From SP5GCR1 sp965199685 (GTDB lineage Bacteria > Pseudomonadota > Gammaproteobacteria > Poriferisulfidales > Oxydemutatoraceae), in NCBI GenBank assembly GCA_965199685.1, contig OZ241323.1:186001-250000 (forward strand): DNA of 64,000 nucleotides, read 5' to 3'. The stretch's first letter is position 1. The number at the start of each line of letters is the position of its first letter. The position numbers and the translations under genes are program-made. Below are positions 32,628 through 42,442 of this stretch, piece by piece. The notes below the pieces were generated by a model. It did no database searches and was not told the DNA's origin. It worked only from the letters and a program-made list of their open reading frames with translations.

Positions 32628-35600
32628 ATGCTTGTCTTCCATAGTTATGAACCGCAGTCATACGAACCTCGTCTATTGAAACAACTACGGTCTATAGATC
32701 GCAACATCATCGGTATAGAAGTTGCCGAACTTTATTTCCTGCTATTCAGAGATGATGCTACTAAAGCATCGGAAGAACAAACCGAAACCATAGATATAGC
32801 GAAGGCATATAGTTTGTTGGATATTCAAGATACCCACGTTGGGCAAGGGTGGCCGTGGCAGCCCAAGATAGATAATTTGCTGTATGTGGTCCCGAGGCCG
32901 GGAACGATTTCGTCTTGGTCCAGCAAAGCGACCGATATTTTCAATATATGCAATATGGATTCTATCGCTCGGGTAGAGCGCGGGTTTTGTTATCGTTTGC
33001 AGTTGGATGCCGCTTTAGATGCACAGAAATTTATATATAACGATGCGATAAAAGAGCAGTTGCACGACCGTATGGTAGAGACGGTTTATTTCACCAAAAA
33101 AGAGATTGAGACTTGGTGGACTGCTATACAATTACATGGGGATACGCCTCAAAACAAAAAGGTTGGTAATTCAGAGACACCAGCTACCCGACATCATCAA
33201 ACATCAGTTTCGGCACAGAGTATATCAACTTTTGTCAGTGAGAACGGGAAAGGTTTAGGTCTTTCGGAAGCGGAGCTGTCCCGATTTGCAAAATACTATA
33301 TCAAGGTAAAGCGTATGCCTACCGATACTGAGTTGATGATGTATGCACAAGTTAATTCGGAACATTGTAGACACAAGCTGTTCAATGCACATTGGCTATT
33401 GGATTCAAAACTGCAAGAGCAAACCTTGTTTGAAATGATAAAGAGTACTCGCCACTCTCTAGACAGCGTGGTATCAGCTTACGAAGACAATGCTTCCGTC
33501 ATTCGGCATGACGCGAATGTGAATCGTTTGCAAATAGATTCTTCTTATCGGCACTATGTTCACGGCAAAGAGAAGGAGTTTTATTTGATCAAGGTGGAGA
33601 CGCATAATCATCCGACGGCGATATCTCCGTTTCCGGGTGCCGCAACTGGGTCGGGTGGTGAAATCAGGGATGAGAGTGCAACCGGACAAGGTGGGTGTCC
33701 GCGCATGGGCTTGGTCGGTTTTAGTTTGTCAAACCTTCATATTCCTGGTTTTGAACAACCGTGGGAAGATCCGCCGGCATATCCGGCACAAATCGCATCA
33801 TCGCTGCAAATAATTAGCGAGGGTTCGCTTGGTGCTGCCCGTTTCAACAACGAGTTTGGTCGTCCTTGTGTGTGCGGCTATTTTAGAACCTATGAGCGAC
33901 AAGCCGAGGCATACAGATGGGGATATCACAAGCCGATCATGATTGCCGGTGGCTTGGGGAGTATCCGCAAAGCGCATGTCGCTAAGAGGCGTTTTGGTTC
34001 TGGCACGCCGTTGGTTGTTTTCGGTGGTCCGGCGATGCGTATCGGCTTAGGCGGCGGGTCGGCATCTTCGGTCGGTGGCGGCAGTGCTTCGCATGAGCTG
34101 GATTTTGCATCGGTACAACGCGATAACGCCGAAATGCAGCGTCGCTGCCAAGGCGTGATAGAACAATGTATGGAAGAGTTAGATAATCCGATACTCTCTA
34201 TACACGATGTGGGTGCCGGCGGGCTTGCCAACGCGCTACCTGAGTTGGCACACGGCGCGGGGAGAGGGGCGCGTATAGATTTGCGTGCGATTCCTTGTGC
34301 CGACGACACCTTATCGCCGATGGAGATTTGGTGCAACGAATCGCAGGAGCGATATGTTGCCGCAATAGATAAGCATCTGCTGGATAGGTTCAAGGCGTTT
34401 TGTGAACGTGAGCGATGCCCCATGGCGGTGGTCGGAGAAGCAACCGGAGAGCAGACTCTGATATTGGAAGATCGCTTTTATCCCGAAGGTACTGCGCAGC
34501 GTAGACCAGTGGATATACCTATGGCAGTGTTGTTTGAAAAGCCATCCGACGATAAACGTCCGTTAAAGAAAACAACCCGCGCTCCTATGGTTTCTTGTGA
34601 ATGGCAAGATATAGACCTCAACGATGCGGTTGAGCGAGTACTCAAGATGCCTGCGGTTGCATCAAAATCTTTTTTAATTACAATCGGCGATCGCACTGTG
34701 ACTGGTCTGATACATCGCGACCAAATGGTAGGGCCGTGGCAAGTGCCGGTTTCCGATGTTGCGGTATCGCTGATTGATTATATAGGCGATGGCGGCGAGG
34801 CAATGGCGGTGGGAGAACGCACACCTGTTGCTACACTCAACGCAGCAGCATCCGGGCGGCTTGCGGTTGCCGAGGCGATATTGAACATATCGGCTGCCGA
34901 CATACGCGAATTAAATCATATCTACTTTTCGGCAAACTGGATGGCAGCGTGCGATTTGGCAGAACAGAGATTTGCTCTCTATAACACGGTGAAGGCAGTG
35001 ACAGATCTATGTAAAGCACTTCGCATCGCAATACCAGTCGGTAAAGACTCTCTATCAATGCAAACCCAATGGCAAGATGCCGGACAACATCACCAAGTCA
35101 ACTCACCGTTATCGCTTATAGTCTCTGCTTTTGCACAAGTCACATCGGTAAAAGAAACTTTGACTCCGCAGTTGGATATCCAATCTCCGGGACATCGCAT
35201 TTTTCTAATCGATGTGTCGGGCGGTGACCATCGCTTGGGTGGTTCGTGCTTAATGCAAGCATATAAGCGGGAAGGAGTGCCACCCGATTTGGATAACCCG
35301 CAACGGCTGATTGATTTTTTTGAGTTTATGCGCGAGCTACGTGATTACCGTATTGGCAATCATGAGGATTGTCCCATATTGGCTTACCACGACCGCTCGG
35401 ATGGTGGTTTGCTGGTGGCATTGATGGAGATGGCTTTTGCCGCAAATTGTGGTGTGTGTTGCGAGTTGAGCGAGCAAGACGAATTGTTACCAACATTATT
35501 TAGCGAGGCACCTGGGGTGCTGGTGCAGATCCACAAAGAAGGCATCGAGCAGATGCACAAACTTATGGAACAATATAAAGATACGTTGAAGGTTCGCGAG

Positions 35601-36644
35601 ATAGCTCATATTTTGGAAAATAAAAACTTTGAAGTGCATCACAAAGGGCAATCGTGGGTTTGGGATTTGATGGAACTTAAACGGTGGTGGTGCGAGACTG
35701 GCGTGCGCATACAAGCACTTCGCGACGACCCGCAATGCGCCAAAGAAGAAATGGCTATACTATGCGATGCGCATAATCCAGGTCTGAGTGCAGAATGGGA
35801 TTTTGCTCTGCCCGATGATTTGAACCATGAGCCTACGACCCTATCTAATGCACAGAGTTTTGCTATCAAAGCTAAGAAACCCAAAGTTGCTATCCTCAGA
35901 GAGCAAGGTGTCAACGGTCATAAGGAGATGGCAGCGGCATTTGAGCGGGCAGGTTTTGCCGCCTACGATGTACACATGAACGATTTAATCAACGGCGAGG
36001 CAGACTTGAGGTGTTTTCAGGGTTTGGCTGCCTGTGGTGGTTTCTCTTACGGAGATGTGTTGGGTGCAGGTGCAGGTTGGTCACATTCTATATTGATGCA
36101 CGACCGTACCCGAGAAACCTTTGAAGAGTTTTTCAACCGCACCGATACTTTTACATTTGGTGTGTGCAACGGCTGTCAAATGCTATCACGCATCAAGGAC
36201 ATCATTCCCGGAGCCTCACATTGGCCGCTATTTGTGCGCAACCGTTCAAAGCAATTTGAAGCGCGTCTAGTGAAAGTGGAGATAACACCCTCACCGTCGG
36301 TATTATTGGCGGAGATGGTCGATGCCCGTTTGCCGATAGTTGTCTCTCATGGAGAAGGGCGAGCAATATTCACGGCAGAGCAAACACTGGAGCATGCAAC
36401 CCCGTACACATGTCTGCGTTATATAGATAACTACGACCGTACCACCGAACATTACCCTGCCAACCCCAACGGTAGTTCACAAGGCATGACATCGTTTTGC
36501 AATACCGACGGCCGTGTAACGATTATGATGCCTCATCCCGAACGTTTATTTAGAACCGACCAATACTCGTGGCACGATCCTCAATGGAAACACCTTGCCC
36601 CGTGGTTCAGGTTGTTCCATAATGCGTATAAATTCTGTAACTGA
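32628..36644 (+). CDS. purL: Phosphoribosylformylglycinamidine synthase (single chain)
   Basis: Fourth step of de novo purine synthesis, converting FGAR to FGAM with glutamine and ATP. 1338 aa, the large gammaproteobacterial form: N-terminal PurS-like region, synthetase domains (VNSEHCRHKLFNAHW, KVETHNHPTAISPFPGAATGSGGEIRDE with the nucleotide-binding residues, GGPAMRIGLGGGSASS), and a C-terminal class I glutamine amidotransferase from about residue 1080 (GGFSYGDVLGAGAGW, FGVCNGCQML with the nucleophilic Cys, MPHPERLFR with His). The upstream ribosome-binding site is weak. Monocistronic or followed by the GT25 gene 12 bp downstream. Confidence 0.97.
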   Translation: MLVFHSYEPQSYEPRLLKQLRSIDRNIIGIEVAELYFLLFRDDATKASEEQTETIDIAKAYSLLDIQDTHVGQGWPWQPKIDNLLYVVPRPGTISSWSSKATDIFNICNMDSIARVERGFCYRLQLDAALDAQKFIYNDAIKEQLHDRMVETVYFTKKEIETWWTAIQLHGDTPQNKKVGNSETPATRHHQTSVSAQSISTFVSENGKGLGLSEAELSRFAKYYIKVKRMPTDTELMMYAQVNSEHCRHKLFNAHWLLDSKLQEQTLFEMIKSTRHSLDSVVSAYEDNASVIRHDANVNRLQIDSSYRHYVHGKEKEFYLIKVETHNHPTAISPFPGAATGSGGEIRDESATGQGGCPRMGLVGFSLSNLHIPGFEQPWEDPPAYPAQIASSLQIISEGSLGAARFNNEFGRPCVCGYFRTYERQAEAYRWGYHKPIMIAGGLGSIRKAHVAKRRFGSGTPLVVFGGPAMRIGLGGGSASSVGGGSASHELDFASVQRDNAEMQRRCQGVIEQCMEELDNPILSIHDVGAGGLANALPELAHGAGRGARIDLRAIPCADDTLSPMEIWCNESQERYVAAIDKHLLDRFKAFCERERCPMAVVGEATGEQTLILEDRFYPEGTAQRRPVDIPMAVLFEKPSDDKRPLKKTTRAPMVSCEWQDIDLNDAVERVLKMPAVASKSFLITIGDRTVTGLIHRDQMVGPWQVPVSDVAVSLIDYIGDGGEAMAVGERTPVATLNAAASGRLAVAEAILNISAADIRELNHIYFSANWMAACDLAEQRFALYNTVKAVTDLCKALRIAIPVGKDSLSMQTQWQDAGQHHQVNSPLSLIVSAFAQVTSVKETLTPQLDIQSPGHRIFLIDVSGGDHRLGGSCLMQAYKREGVPPDLDNPQRLIDFFEFMRELRDYRIGNHEDCPILAYHDRSDGGLLVALMEMAFAANCGVCCELSEQDELLPTLFSEAPGVLVQIHKEGIEQMHKLMEQYKDTLKVREIAHILENKNFEVHHKGQSWVWDLMELKRWWCETGVRIQALRDDPQCAKEEMAILCDAHNPGLSAEWDFALPDDLNHEPTTLSNAQSFAIKAKKPKVAILREQGVNGHKEMAAAFERAGFAAYDVHMNDLINGEADLRCFQGLAACGGFSYGDVLGAGAGWSHSILMHDRTRETFEEFFNRTDTFTFGVCNGCQMLSRIKDIIPGASHWPLFVRNRSKQFEARLVKVEITPSPSVLLAEMVDARLPIVVSHGEGRAIFTAEQTLEHATPYTCLRYIDNYDRTTEHYPANPNGSSQGMTSFCNTDGRVTIMMPHPERLFRTDQYSWHDPQWKHLAPWFRLFHNAYKFCN

Positions 36645-36656
36645 TTAACTATTGCT

Positions 36657-37781
36657 ATGTCTTGTCCCATATACATTATTGGTCTGAGGCGTAGTCCGGA
36701 GAGGCGGCTTTATATGCAAAGACAGCTAGATGCCTTCGGCTTAGATTACCGTTTTGTAGAGGTAGATTTTTTTGATAAATATGAATTGGAATCCAAGGCC
36801 TACCGCACTCGTGTTGCCCGAATGTTGGGGATTGACAAACACGCTCTAGAAAATAAATATGCTGCGGTAATCAATGCTGTGAAAAAGAATTCTAACCTTA
36901 AATACTATGAATTAGCGGCACTTGCTATCGGGTTGAGTCATATGAAAGTCTACAGCTTGATGATAGAAAATAATCACGAGATGGCTTGTATATTAGAAGA
37001 TGATGCCAAATTATTACCGACTTTTCCCAAGGTTCTTAAAACTGCACCTGATCTAGAGTGGGATATATTACAGTTTTGTCACCAGCCTGAAGGGTCTCTC
37101 TTTGCTCCGTTTTTTGTCCGTTATTTTGATATTTTCACCAGCTATTATCGTAGGGTAGGCTTCCTCAAATTTTCTAATCTTCGGTTACTCTTTCCAAAGA
37201 ACTACAACAAGATAGATAAACGAATAATACAAGAATATGGTTTTGATAATTCCCAATATTCAAAGCTGACGAAATATATAAAAAAAACCATAAAACTACA
37301 TCATAATAGATACGAAAGCATCATGCGCCCTCTAACTCGTGCAACCATTATAAGTATTTTCATCCCTGGCGTAATTAGAAAATTCTTGATTCCTAAAAGT
37401 TATGTAGCACTTATGAAAAAAGATTGGGATAGGGATACTATACATTTATTAGAGCTAAATACTGAAATTGAACTGGGTATGGTTCCTCAAGGACCTACCC
37501 CAACCCTTATAACCGAAGATCATTGTATTGCCAAGCCTAGAGGAGAAATTGTGTCAACTACGGCTTATTTAGTAAGACAATCAACTATAGCTAAATGGAA
37601 ACAAGAATTACTTTCCGAAAATTCTCTAGCTATAGATCAGATTCCTTGGGAGTTATACAAGAATAGGCAGGTAAAACTACGCATTATTAGCCCACCCTGT
37701 GTCACAGCCACATATCATTATCTAAAATATACGATGCGTCGCTCAGACATTCACTTTGACATAAGTAAAACAAATTTTTAG
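36657..37781 (+). CDS. Glycosyltransferase family 25 (LPS biosynthesis type)
   Basis: GT25 enzymes add sugars, often galactose, to lipooligosaccharide from UDP-sugars at the cytoplasmic face. The sequence shows the N-terminal IYIIGLRRSPERRLYMQRQLDAFGLDYRFVEV block, then LAIGLSHMKVYSLMIENN and the acidic ACILEDDAKLL motif that binds metal and nucleotide. 374 aa. A second member at 63336 shares long identical blocks (RRLYMQRQLDAF, KYELESKAYR, CILEDDAKLLPTF), so one derives from the other. The C-terminal half has no obvious motif. AT-rich compared with purL. Confidence 0.85.
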   Translation: MSCPIYIIGLRRSPERRLYMQRQLDAFGLDYRFVEVDFFDKYELESKAYRTRVARMLGIDKHALENKYAAVINAVKKNSNLKYYELAALAIGLSHMKVYSLMIENNHEMACILEDDAKLLPTFPKVLKTAPDLEWDILQFCHQPEGSLFAPFFVRYFDIFTSYYRRVGFLKFSNLRLLFPKNYNKIDKRIIQEYGFDNSQYSKLTKYIKKTIKLHHNRYESIMRPLTRATIISIFIPGVIRKFLIPKSYVALMKKDWDRDTIHLLELNTEIELGMVPQGPTPTLITEDHCIAKPRGEIVSTTAYLVRQSTIAKWKQELLSENSLAIDQIPWELYKNRQVKLRIISPPCVTATYHYLKYTMRRSDIHFDISKTNF

Positions 37782-37796
37782 GTTTAACCTATAGGT

Positions 37797-38054
37797 GGCT
37801 GTTGAAGAAGTATCTGCATTAGTAAATTCCCCTCCTGTGGAGGGGTGGCAGGCGCAGCCTGACGGCGGTTGTGCCTTGTCTGCACGGAGTAAACTACATG
37901 TGTAGGGGCAAAATAGAGCTGCCGATTGATCCAGTAAGTCAATCGGCATTTCTATTGTCTGCCCTAACGCGATGTACTTGCACAATTTATACAAACCATA
38001 ATCTTATGGCGCAAGCGGTTACGTTTGGGTGATGACGGCACCTTTTCAACAGCC
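37797..38054. mobile_element. MITE-like element with degenerate ends (258 bp)
   Basis: Ends GGCTGTTGAAGAAG and, read inward, GGCTGTTGAAAAGG. Inside are the CCCCTCC / CAGGC module and a 9-9-9 hairpin at 37921-37947 (GCCGATTGA, loop TCCAGTAAG, TCAATCGGC) plus a TGGCGCAAGCGG module. No target duplication is evident. It lies between the GT25 gene and the 3' end of the thioredoxin-like gene. Confidence 0.75.
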
Positions 38055-38066
38055 ATTTATGGTGCA

Positions 38067-38618
38067 TTATCTCCATTTGATAGAGCAGCCGACACTGGGG
38101 GTTTGGTGTTCGGGACCGCGCCCAGTTTCAGCAATCAAAATCATTGCTTCCAGTAGTTCTTGTTTTAAGTCGTCGTTGCTCCGTGAAGGACCGCTTGCAT
38201 CAAGCCGCCCTCTATATTGAAGTTCAAAATCTCTGTTATAGCCGAAGAAATCAGGTGTGCAAACCGCTCCATAGGTCTTAGCGACCGCTTGGCTTTGGTC
38301 GTATAAATAAGGGAAAGGATAGGCAAATTTTTGGGCTATTTTTTTCATATTATCAAATGAATCCTCGTTATAGTCGGCGGGGTCGTTGGACATAACCGCA
38401 ACCGAATTGATGCCGTGATCAAGCAACTGTCCGGTTTGGGTGCTTAGTTTTTTCTGGATTGCTTTAACAAAGGGGCAGTGGTTGCATATAAACATGACCA
38501 GCAAGCCGTTTGCTCCCATGCAGTCGCGTGCATTGTATGTTTCACCGTCGGTTGCCGGCAAGGTAAAGTCGTGCATCGCTTCTCCAAAATTGCAAACTGG
38601 TGTTGTTTTTGCTACCAT
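38067..38618 (-). CDS. Thioredoxin/AhpC-TSA-fold protein
   Basis: 183-residue soluble protein with a thioredoxin fold: FTLPATDGETYNARDCMGANGLLVMFICNHCPFVKAI, where the CNHC pair sits at the thioredoxin active-site position, followed by VAVMSNDPADYNEDSFDNMKKIAQKFAYPFPYLYDQSQAVAKTYGAVCTPDFFGYN. This matches a widespread family of thioredoxin-like proteins annotated as redoxin-domain or peroxiredoxin-like. The physiological substrate is unknown. It is divergent from metK with about 100 bp between. Confidence 0.85.
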   Translation of the reverse strand: MVAKTTPVCNFGEAMHDFTLPATDGETYNARDCMGANGLLVMFICNHCPFVKAIQKKLSTQTGQLLDHGINSVAVMSNDPADYNEDSFDNMKKIAQKFAYPFPYLYDQSQAVAKTYGAVCTPDFFGYNRDFELQYRGRLDASGPSRSNDDLKQELLEAMILIAETGRGPEHQTPSVGCSIKWR

Positions 38619-38719
38619 ATGTGTCTATTTACTCAATGTGCTTGATCGCATGAGTATATTACCTGATTTTTTTGCATTATCAAATCTTAAATAAATAAAT
38701 TTCGCAAAACGAGAGCTTA

Positions 38720-39853
38720 ATGACACGATTTTTTACTTCCGAATCGGTATCCGAAGGTCACCCTGACAAGGTCTGCGACCAGATATCCGACGGTATTTTG
38801 GATGCTTTGATAGCCGAAGATCGCAACAGTCGCGTCGCCTGTGAGGCGATGGTCAAGAATAACCATGTTGTTGTCGGAGGTGAGGTTTCTAGTGTTGCCG
38901 ATATTTGTTATGAGAAGCATATTCGTAGCATTATTGCCGAAATAGGCTACGACGATCCCAGCTTGGGTTTTGATGCCGAACACTGTGGCATATCAATTTT
39001 ACTGGGTTTGCAGTCGTCCGATATCAGTCAAGGCCTAGATCGAAACGAGTCGCAGGGAGCAGGAGATCAAGGTTTGATGTTCGGTTATGCCAGCAACGAG
39101 ACCAAAGAATTAATGCCTGCTCCGATTACTTATGCGCATCGTTTGCTCAGGCGACATTCCGAATTGAGGCGAGCAAAAACATTGCCGTGGCTGCGTCCCG
39201 ATGCTAAAAGCCAACTTAGTTTTCGCTACGAAGACGACAAGCCGGTTGGCATATCGGCAATTGTTTTTTCTACCCAGCACGATGAATCGGTATCGCTTGC
39301 CGAGATTGAAGAAGCGGTGAGAGAGCAGATTATCAAAGAAGTATTGCCGCAAGAATGGTTGTCTGCCGATACCCATTACCATATTAACCCGACCGGACGT
39401 TTCGTGGTTGGTGGGCCAGTCGGCGATTGCGGGCTGACCGGGCGTAAGATTATCGTCGATACTTACGGCGGTATGGCACGACACGGTGGTGGTGCTTTCT
39501 CAGGTAAGGATCCATCCAAGGTAGATCGCTCGGCAGCTTATGCCGCACGCTATGTTGCCAAAAACATCGTTGCAGCGGGTCTAGCCGATCGTTGTGAGGT
39601 TCAATTATCTTATGCTATTGGTGTTCCTGAACCGGTGTCAATTTCGGTGGATACTTTTGCAACCGGCAATTTAGCAGACTCGGAGATCGTGTCGTTGGTG
39701 AAAACGCATTTTGATTTGCGACCTGTGGCAATCATTGAAGGTTTGGATTTGTTAAACCCGATATACAAGCAGACTGCAGCATACGGACATTTCGGTAGAG
39801 ACGATATACAATTACCGTGGGAAAGATGCGATAAGGTAGAATTATTAAAGTGA
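38720..39853 (+). CDS. metK: S-adenosylmethionine synthetase
   Basis: Makes SAM from methionine and ATP. 377 aa, with SVSEGHPDKVCDQISDGILDA (ATP site), GAGDQGLMFGYA, GGGAFSGKDPSKVDRSAAYAARYVAKNIVAAG and the C-terminal YGHFGRDD motif. It is the first gene of a methyl-cycle cluster: ahcY follows by 27 bp and rsmE, a SAM-using enzyme, by another 18 bp. I saw no SAM riboswitch in the 100-bp upstream gap. Confidence 0.97.
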   Translation: MTRFFTSESVSEGHPDKVCDQISDGILDALIAEDRNSRVACEAMVKNNHVVVGGEVSSVADICYEKHIRSIIAEIGYDDPSLGFDAEHCGISILLGLQSSDISQGLDRNESQGAGDQGLMFGYASNETKELMPAPITYAHRLLRRHSELRRAKTLPWLRPDAKSQLSFRYEDDKPVGISAIVFSTQHDESVSLAEIEEAVREQIIKEVLPQEWLSADTHYHINPTGRFVVGGPVGDCGLTGRKIIVDTYGGMARHGGGAFSGKDPSKVDRSAAYAARYVAKNIVAAGLADRCEVQLSYAIGVPEPVSISVDTFATGNLADSEIVSLVKTHFDLRPVAIIEGLDLLNPIYKQTAAYGHFGRDDIQLPWERCDKVELLK

Positions 39854-39880
39854 ACACAACTGATAAAAGGAGATTTACAT

Positions 39881-41191
39881 ATGAGTGTTACAGCAGAACA
39901 GATGGAACAAGATTATAGAGTTGCCGATCTAAGCCTTGCCGAATGGGGGGCTAAAGAGATCGCGATTGCAGAGACCGAAATGCCGGGCTTGATGGCATTG
40001 CGAGAACAATACGCCGGGCAACAACCGCTTGCCGGGGCGCGTATTGCCGGTTGCTTGCACATGACCGTGCAGACTGCGGTGTTGATACAGACTTTGGTTG
40101 CATTGGGTGCATCGCTTAGATGGGCTTCGTGCAATATCTTTTCCACCCAAGACCATGCGGCTGCGGCGATGGCAGCAGCTGGGATACCAGTCTTTGCATG
40201 GAAGGGTGAAAGCGAATCCGAATATTGGTGGTGTATAGAGCAAACGATTAAAGGCAAAGACGGATGGACACCCAATTTATTGCTCGATGACGGCGGCGAT
40301 TTAACCAAAGTGATGCACGAGGAGTTTCCTGAGTTGCTCCCAGAGGTGAAGGGGGTTTCTGAGGAGACCACCACTGGTGTCAGACGGCTATACGATATGT
40401 ACGAAAAGGGCGAGTTAGCGACAGTTGCGTTTAATGTCAACGACTCAGTCACGAAATCAAAGTTTGATAATATCTACGGTTGCCGAGAGTCGTTGATAGA
40501 CGGGATCAAGCGTGCCACTGATGTAATGATTTCTGGAAAAGTTGCGGTAGTTTGTGGCTACGGTGATGTCGGCAAAGGATGTGCGCAATCTCTGCGCAGT
40601 CAAAGTTGCAGAGTATGGGTGACCGAAATAGACCCGATTTGCGCATTGCAAGCAGCGATGGAAGGCTATCGGGTTGTGACGATGGAGGAGGCTGCACCTC
40701 AAGCAGATATATTCATTACCGCAACCGGCAACTATCATGTAATCAATCGTAAGCATATTTCGATGATGAGAGATCAAGCGATTGTTTGTAATATTGGTCA
40801 TTTTGATGATGAGATAGATGTGGCAAGCCTAAAAGATTATCGGTGGATAAACATCAAGCCACAGGTCGATCAAATTGAATTACCCAACGGCAGACGCATC
40901 ACTTTGTTGGCAGAAGGGCGGTTGGTTAATTTAGGGTGTGCGACTGGGCATCCGAGTTTCGTTATGTCTAATTCGTTCACCAATCAGGTACTTGCGCAAA
41001 TAGAAATTTGGCAACATAGCGAACGCTATAGCTTGGGTGTGCATACGCTACCTAAGGTGCTTGACGAAGAAGTTGCACGATTGCACTTGGCTAAGGTGGG
41101 TGCACAATTAACGAAATTGAATCCCGAACAGGCGGAATATATCGGAGTGCCTGTGAAAGGACCTTACAAGCCTGAGCATTACCGTTACTAA
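39881..41191 (+). CDS. ahcY: S-adenosylhomocysteine hydrolase
   Basis: Cleaves S-adenosylhomocysteine to adenosine and homocysteine, relieving product inhibition of methyltransferases. 436 aa. Substrate residues in SCNIFSTQDHAAAAMA, ETTTGVRRLY and NVNDSVTKSKFDNIYGCRESL; NAD-binding GKVAVVCGYGDVGKGCA; C-terminal KGPYKPEHYRY. A good ribosome-binding site (AAAAGGAGATTTACAT) precedes the ATG. Having AhcY in place of the Pfs/LuxS route is normal for many gammaproteobacteria outside the Enterobacterales. Confidence 0.97.
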   Translation: MSVTAEQMEQDYRVADLSLAEWGAKEIAIAETEMPGLMALREQYAGQQPLAGARIAGCLHMTVQTAVLIQTLVALGASLRWASCNIFSTQDHAAAAMAAAGIPVFAWKGESESEYWWCIEQTIKGKDGWTPNLLLDDGGDLTKVMHEEFPELLPEVKGVSEETTTGVRRLYDMYEKGELATVAFNVNDSVTKSKFDNIYGCRESLIDGIKRATDVMISGKVAVVCGYGDVGKGCAQSLRSQSCRVWVTEIDPICALQAAMEGYRVVTMEEAAPQADIFITATGNYHVINRKHISMMRDQAIVCNIGHFDDEIDVASLKDYRWINIKPQVDQIELPNGRRITLLAEGRLVNLGCATGHPSFVMSNSFTNQVLAQIEIWQHSERYSLGVHTLPKVLDEEVARLHLAKVGAQLTKLNPEQAEYIGVPVKGPYKPEHYRY

Positions 41192-41209
41192 AAATATCGC
41201 AAGACACTG

Positions 41210-41944
41210 ATGAGAGTGTCTAGAGTTTATTACCCGATAGAGATGAAGCCTCAACGAAGGTTTGAGGTAGACGGCAAGGTTCACCATTATCTAAACCGAG
41301 TGTTACGCCTTAATACCGGGGCTGCGGTGCGTTTTTTCAACGATAAAGGACGCGAATTTCTATGCACACTAACGGACAAAAGTAGGCATGCGAGTGCCTT
41401 TATCTGTGAGCGCGAGATTGAAGTATTAGCGGAAAGCGGACCTAAAGTTAAACTCTATTTGGCAGTTTGCAAAAACGATAGCATGGATTTTTCGGTACAG
41501 AAAGCAACCGAACTGGGTGTGCAAGAACTACAGCCGCTGATTAGCGAGCGTAGTTTGACGCAAAGCATTGCCGATAAGCGACGATTGCATTGGCAAGGCG
41601 TTGCAGAAAGTGCCTGCGAGCAATGTGGCAGAGCGATTGTTCCGCAAATAGCAGATCCAATCGCGTTGCAAGAAATCACAAAAATTGAGGGAGATGATAA
41701 AGCAATTATCTGCTGTCTCAATACCCGAATATCCATCAAAGAACAAGCCGATAAGATTTTGACAAAGTTACTTGAGCTCAAAGCTACGTTACATTTGATG
41801 ATCGGCCCGGAAGGTGATTTTAGTGGCGACGAAATTGCTCATGCGATATCACTCGGTTTTGAACCTGCCGGTTTGGGGGATTATGTGCTGCGAAGCGATA
41901 CTGCCGTTGTTGCTGCGCTAAGCGTTATACGCTTTTTGCATTAG
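41210..41944 (+). CDS. rsmE: 16S rRNA m3U1498 methyltransferase
   Basis: SAM-dependent SPOUT methyltransferase that modifies U1498 of 16S rRNA. 244 aa, with the N-terminal PUA-like part (RVYYPIEM, VHHYLNRVLRLNTGAAVRFFNDKG), KATELGVQELQPLISERS, ESACEQCGRAIVPQI, and the knot region MIGPEGDFSGDEIAHAISLGFEPAGLGDYVLRSDTAVVAALSVI. The final gene of the metK cluster. Repeat DNA starts 6 bp after its stop. Confidence 0.95.
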   Translation: MRVSRVYYPIEMKPQRRFEVDGKVHHYLNRVLRLNTGAAVRFFNDKGREFLCTLTDKSRHASAFICEREIEVLAESGPKVKLYLAVCKNDSMDFSVQKATELGVQELQPLISERSLTQSIADKRRLHWQGVAESACEQCGRAIVPQIADPIALQEITKIEGDDKAIICCLNTRISIKEQADKILTKLLELKATLHLMIGPEGDFSGDEIAHAISLGFEPAGLGDYVLRSDTAVVAALSVIRFLH

Positions 41945-41950
41945 CCTTAT

Positions 41951-42432
41951 TCGGGACTGTTGGAAAAGTACTGTCATCGCTCAAACGTAACCGCTTGCGC
42001 CATTGAATTTATGATAACCACCTGTAGGGGAGGGCTAACATGGGACTGTTGAAAAAGTACCATCATGCACCGTAGAAGGTAATCGTCTAGTGCAGAACCA
42101 CCACAACCACCCCGTCAGGCTTCGCCTGCCACCCCTCCGAAGGAGGGGAATGTACTAATGCAGACACTTTTTCAACAGTCCCACATGTCCTCCCTAAAGT
42201 ACCGTTCTGCACGAACAGAACCGCTTGCGCCACTTGGGTTTTGGTTCCCATAAATTGGATGGCGTACGAAGGATAATGTACGAATTCAGCAATCAAGTTA
42301 AAGTTCTGCACAATGTCACGCCGATTGATCTACTGGTTCAATCGGTGGTTCTACTTGTGCAGACGCAACGCGTTTCGGGAGGGCATGTTAGCCCTCCCCT
42401 ACGGTGAATAAAATACTTCTTCAATAGCCTCC
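41951..42432. repeat. Degenerate outer MITE-like element containing a nested MITE
   Basis: The left end GGGACTGTTGGAAAAGT (41951) and the right end, read inward, GGAGGCTATTGAAGAAGTAT resemble MITE ends with several mismatches. Inside are TAACCGCTTGCGCC modules, a 9-9-9 hairpin at 42320-42346 (GCCGATTGA, loop TCTACTGGT, TCAATCGGT), and an intact copy of the GGGAGGGC / GCCCTCCC palindrome with loop ATGTTA at 42377-42398, which is the empty form of the insertion site. A nested MITE lies at 42042-42182. Confidence 0.7.
42042..42182. mobile_element. Nested MITE (141 bp) in a palindrome loop
   Basis: Perfect ends GGGACTGTTGAAAAAGT and the same read inward from the right, identical to those of the IS1182 element. 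Target duplication ACAT at 42038-42041 and 42183-42186, placed between GGGAGGGC and GTCCTCCC. Since ACAT is the complement of ATGT, the site is the one used by the IS and the 24671 MITE, in the opposite orientation. The interior holds the CAGGC / CCCCTCC module only. Confidence 0.92.
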
Positions 42433-42442
42433 CATGGGTGGT

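Noticed and set aside
38619..38719. SAM riboswitch before metK.
   Set aside because: The 100-bp gap shows no conserved riboswitch core or terminator hairpin.
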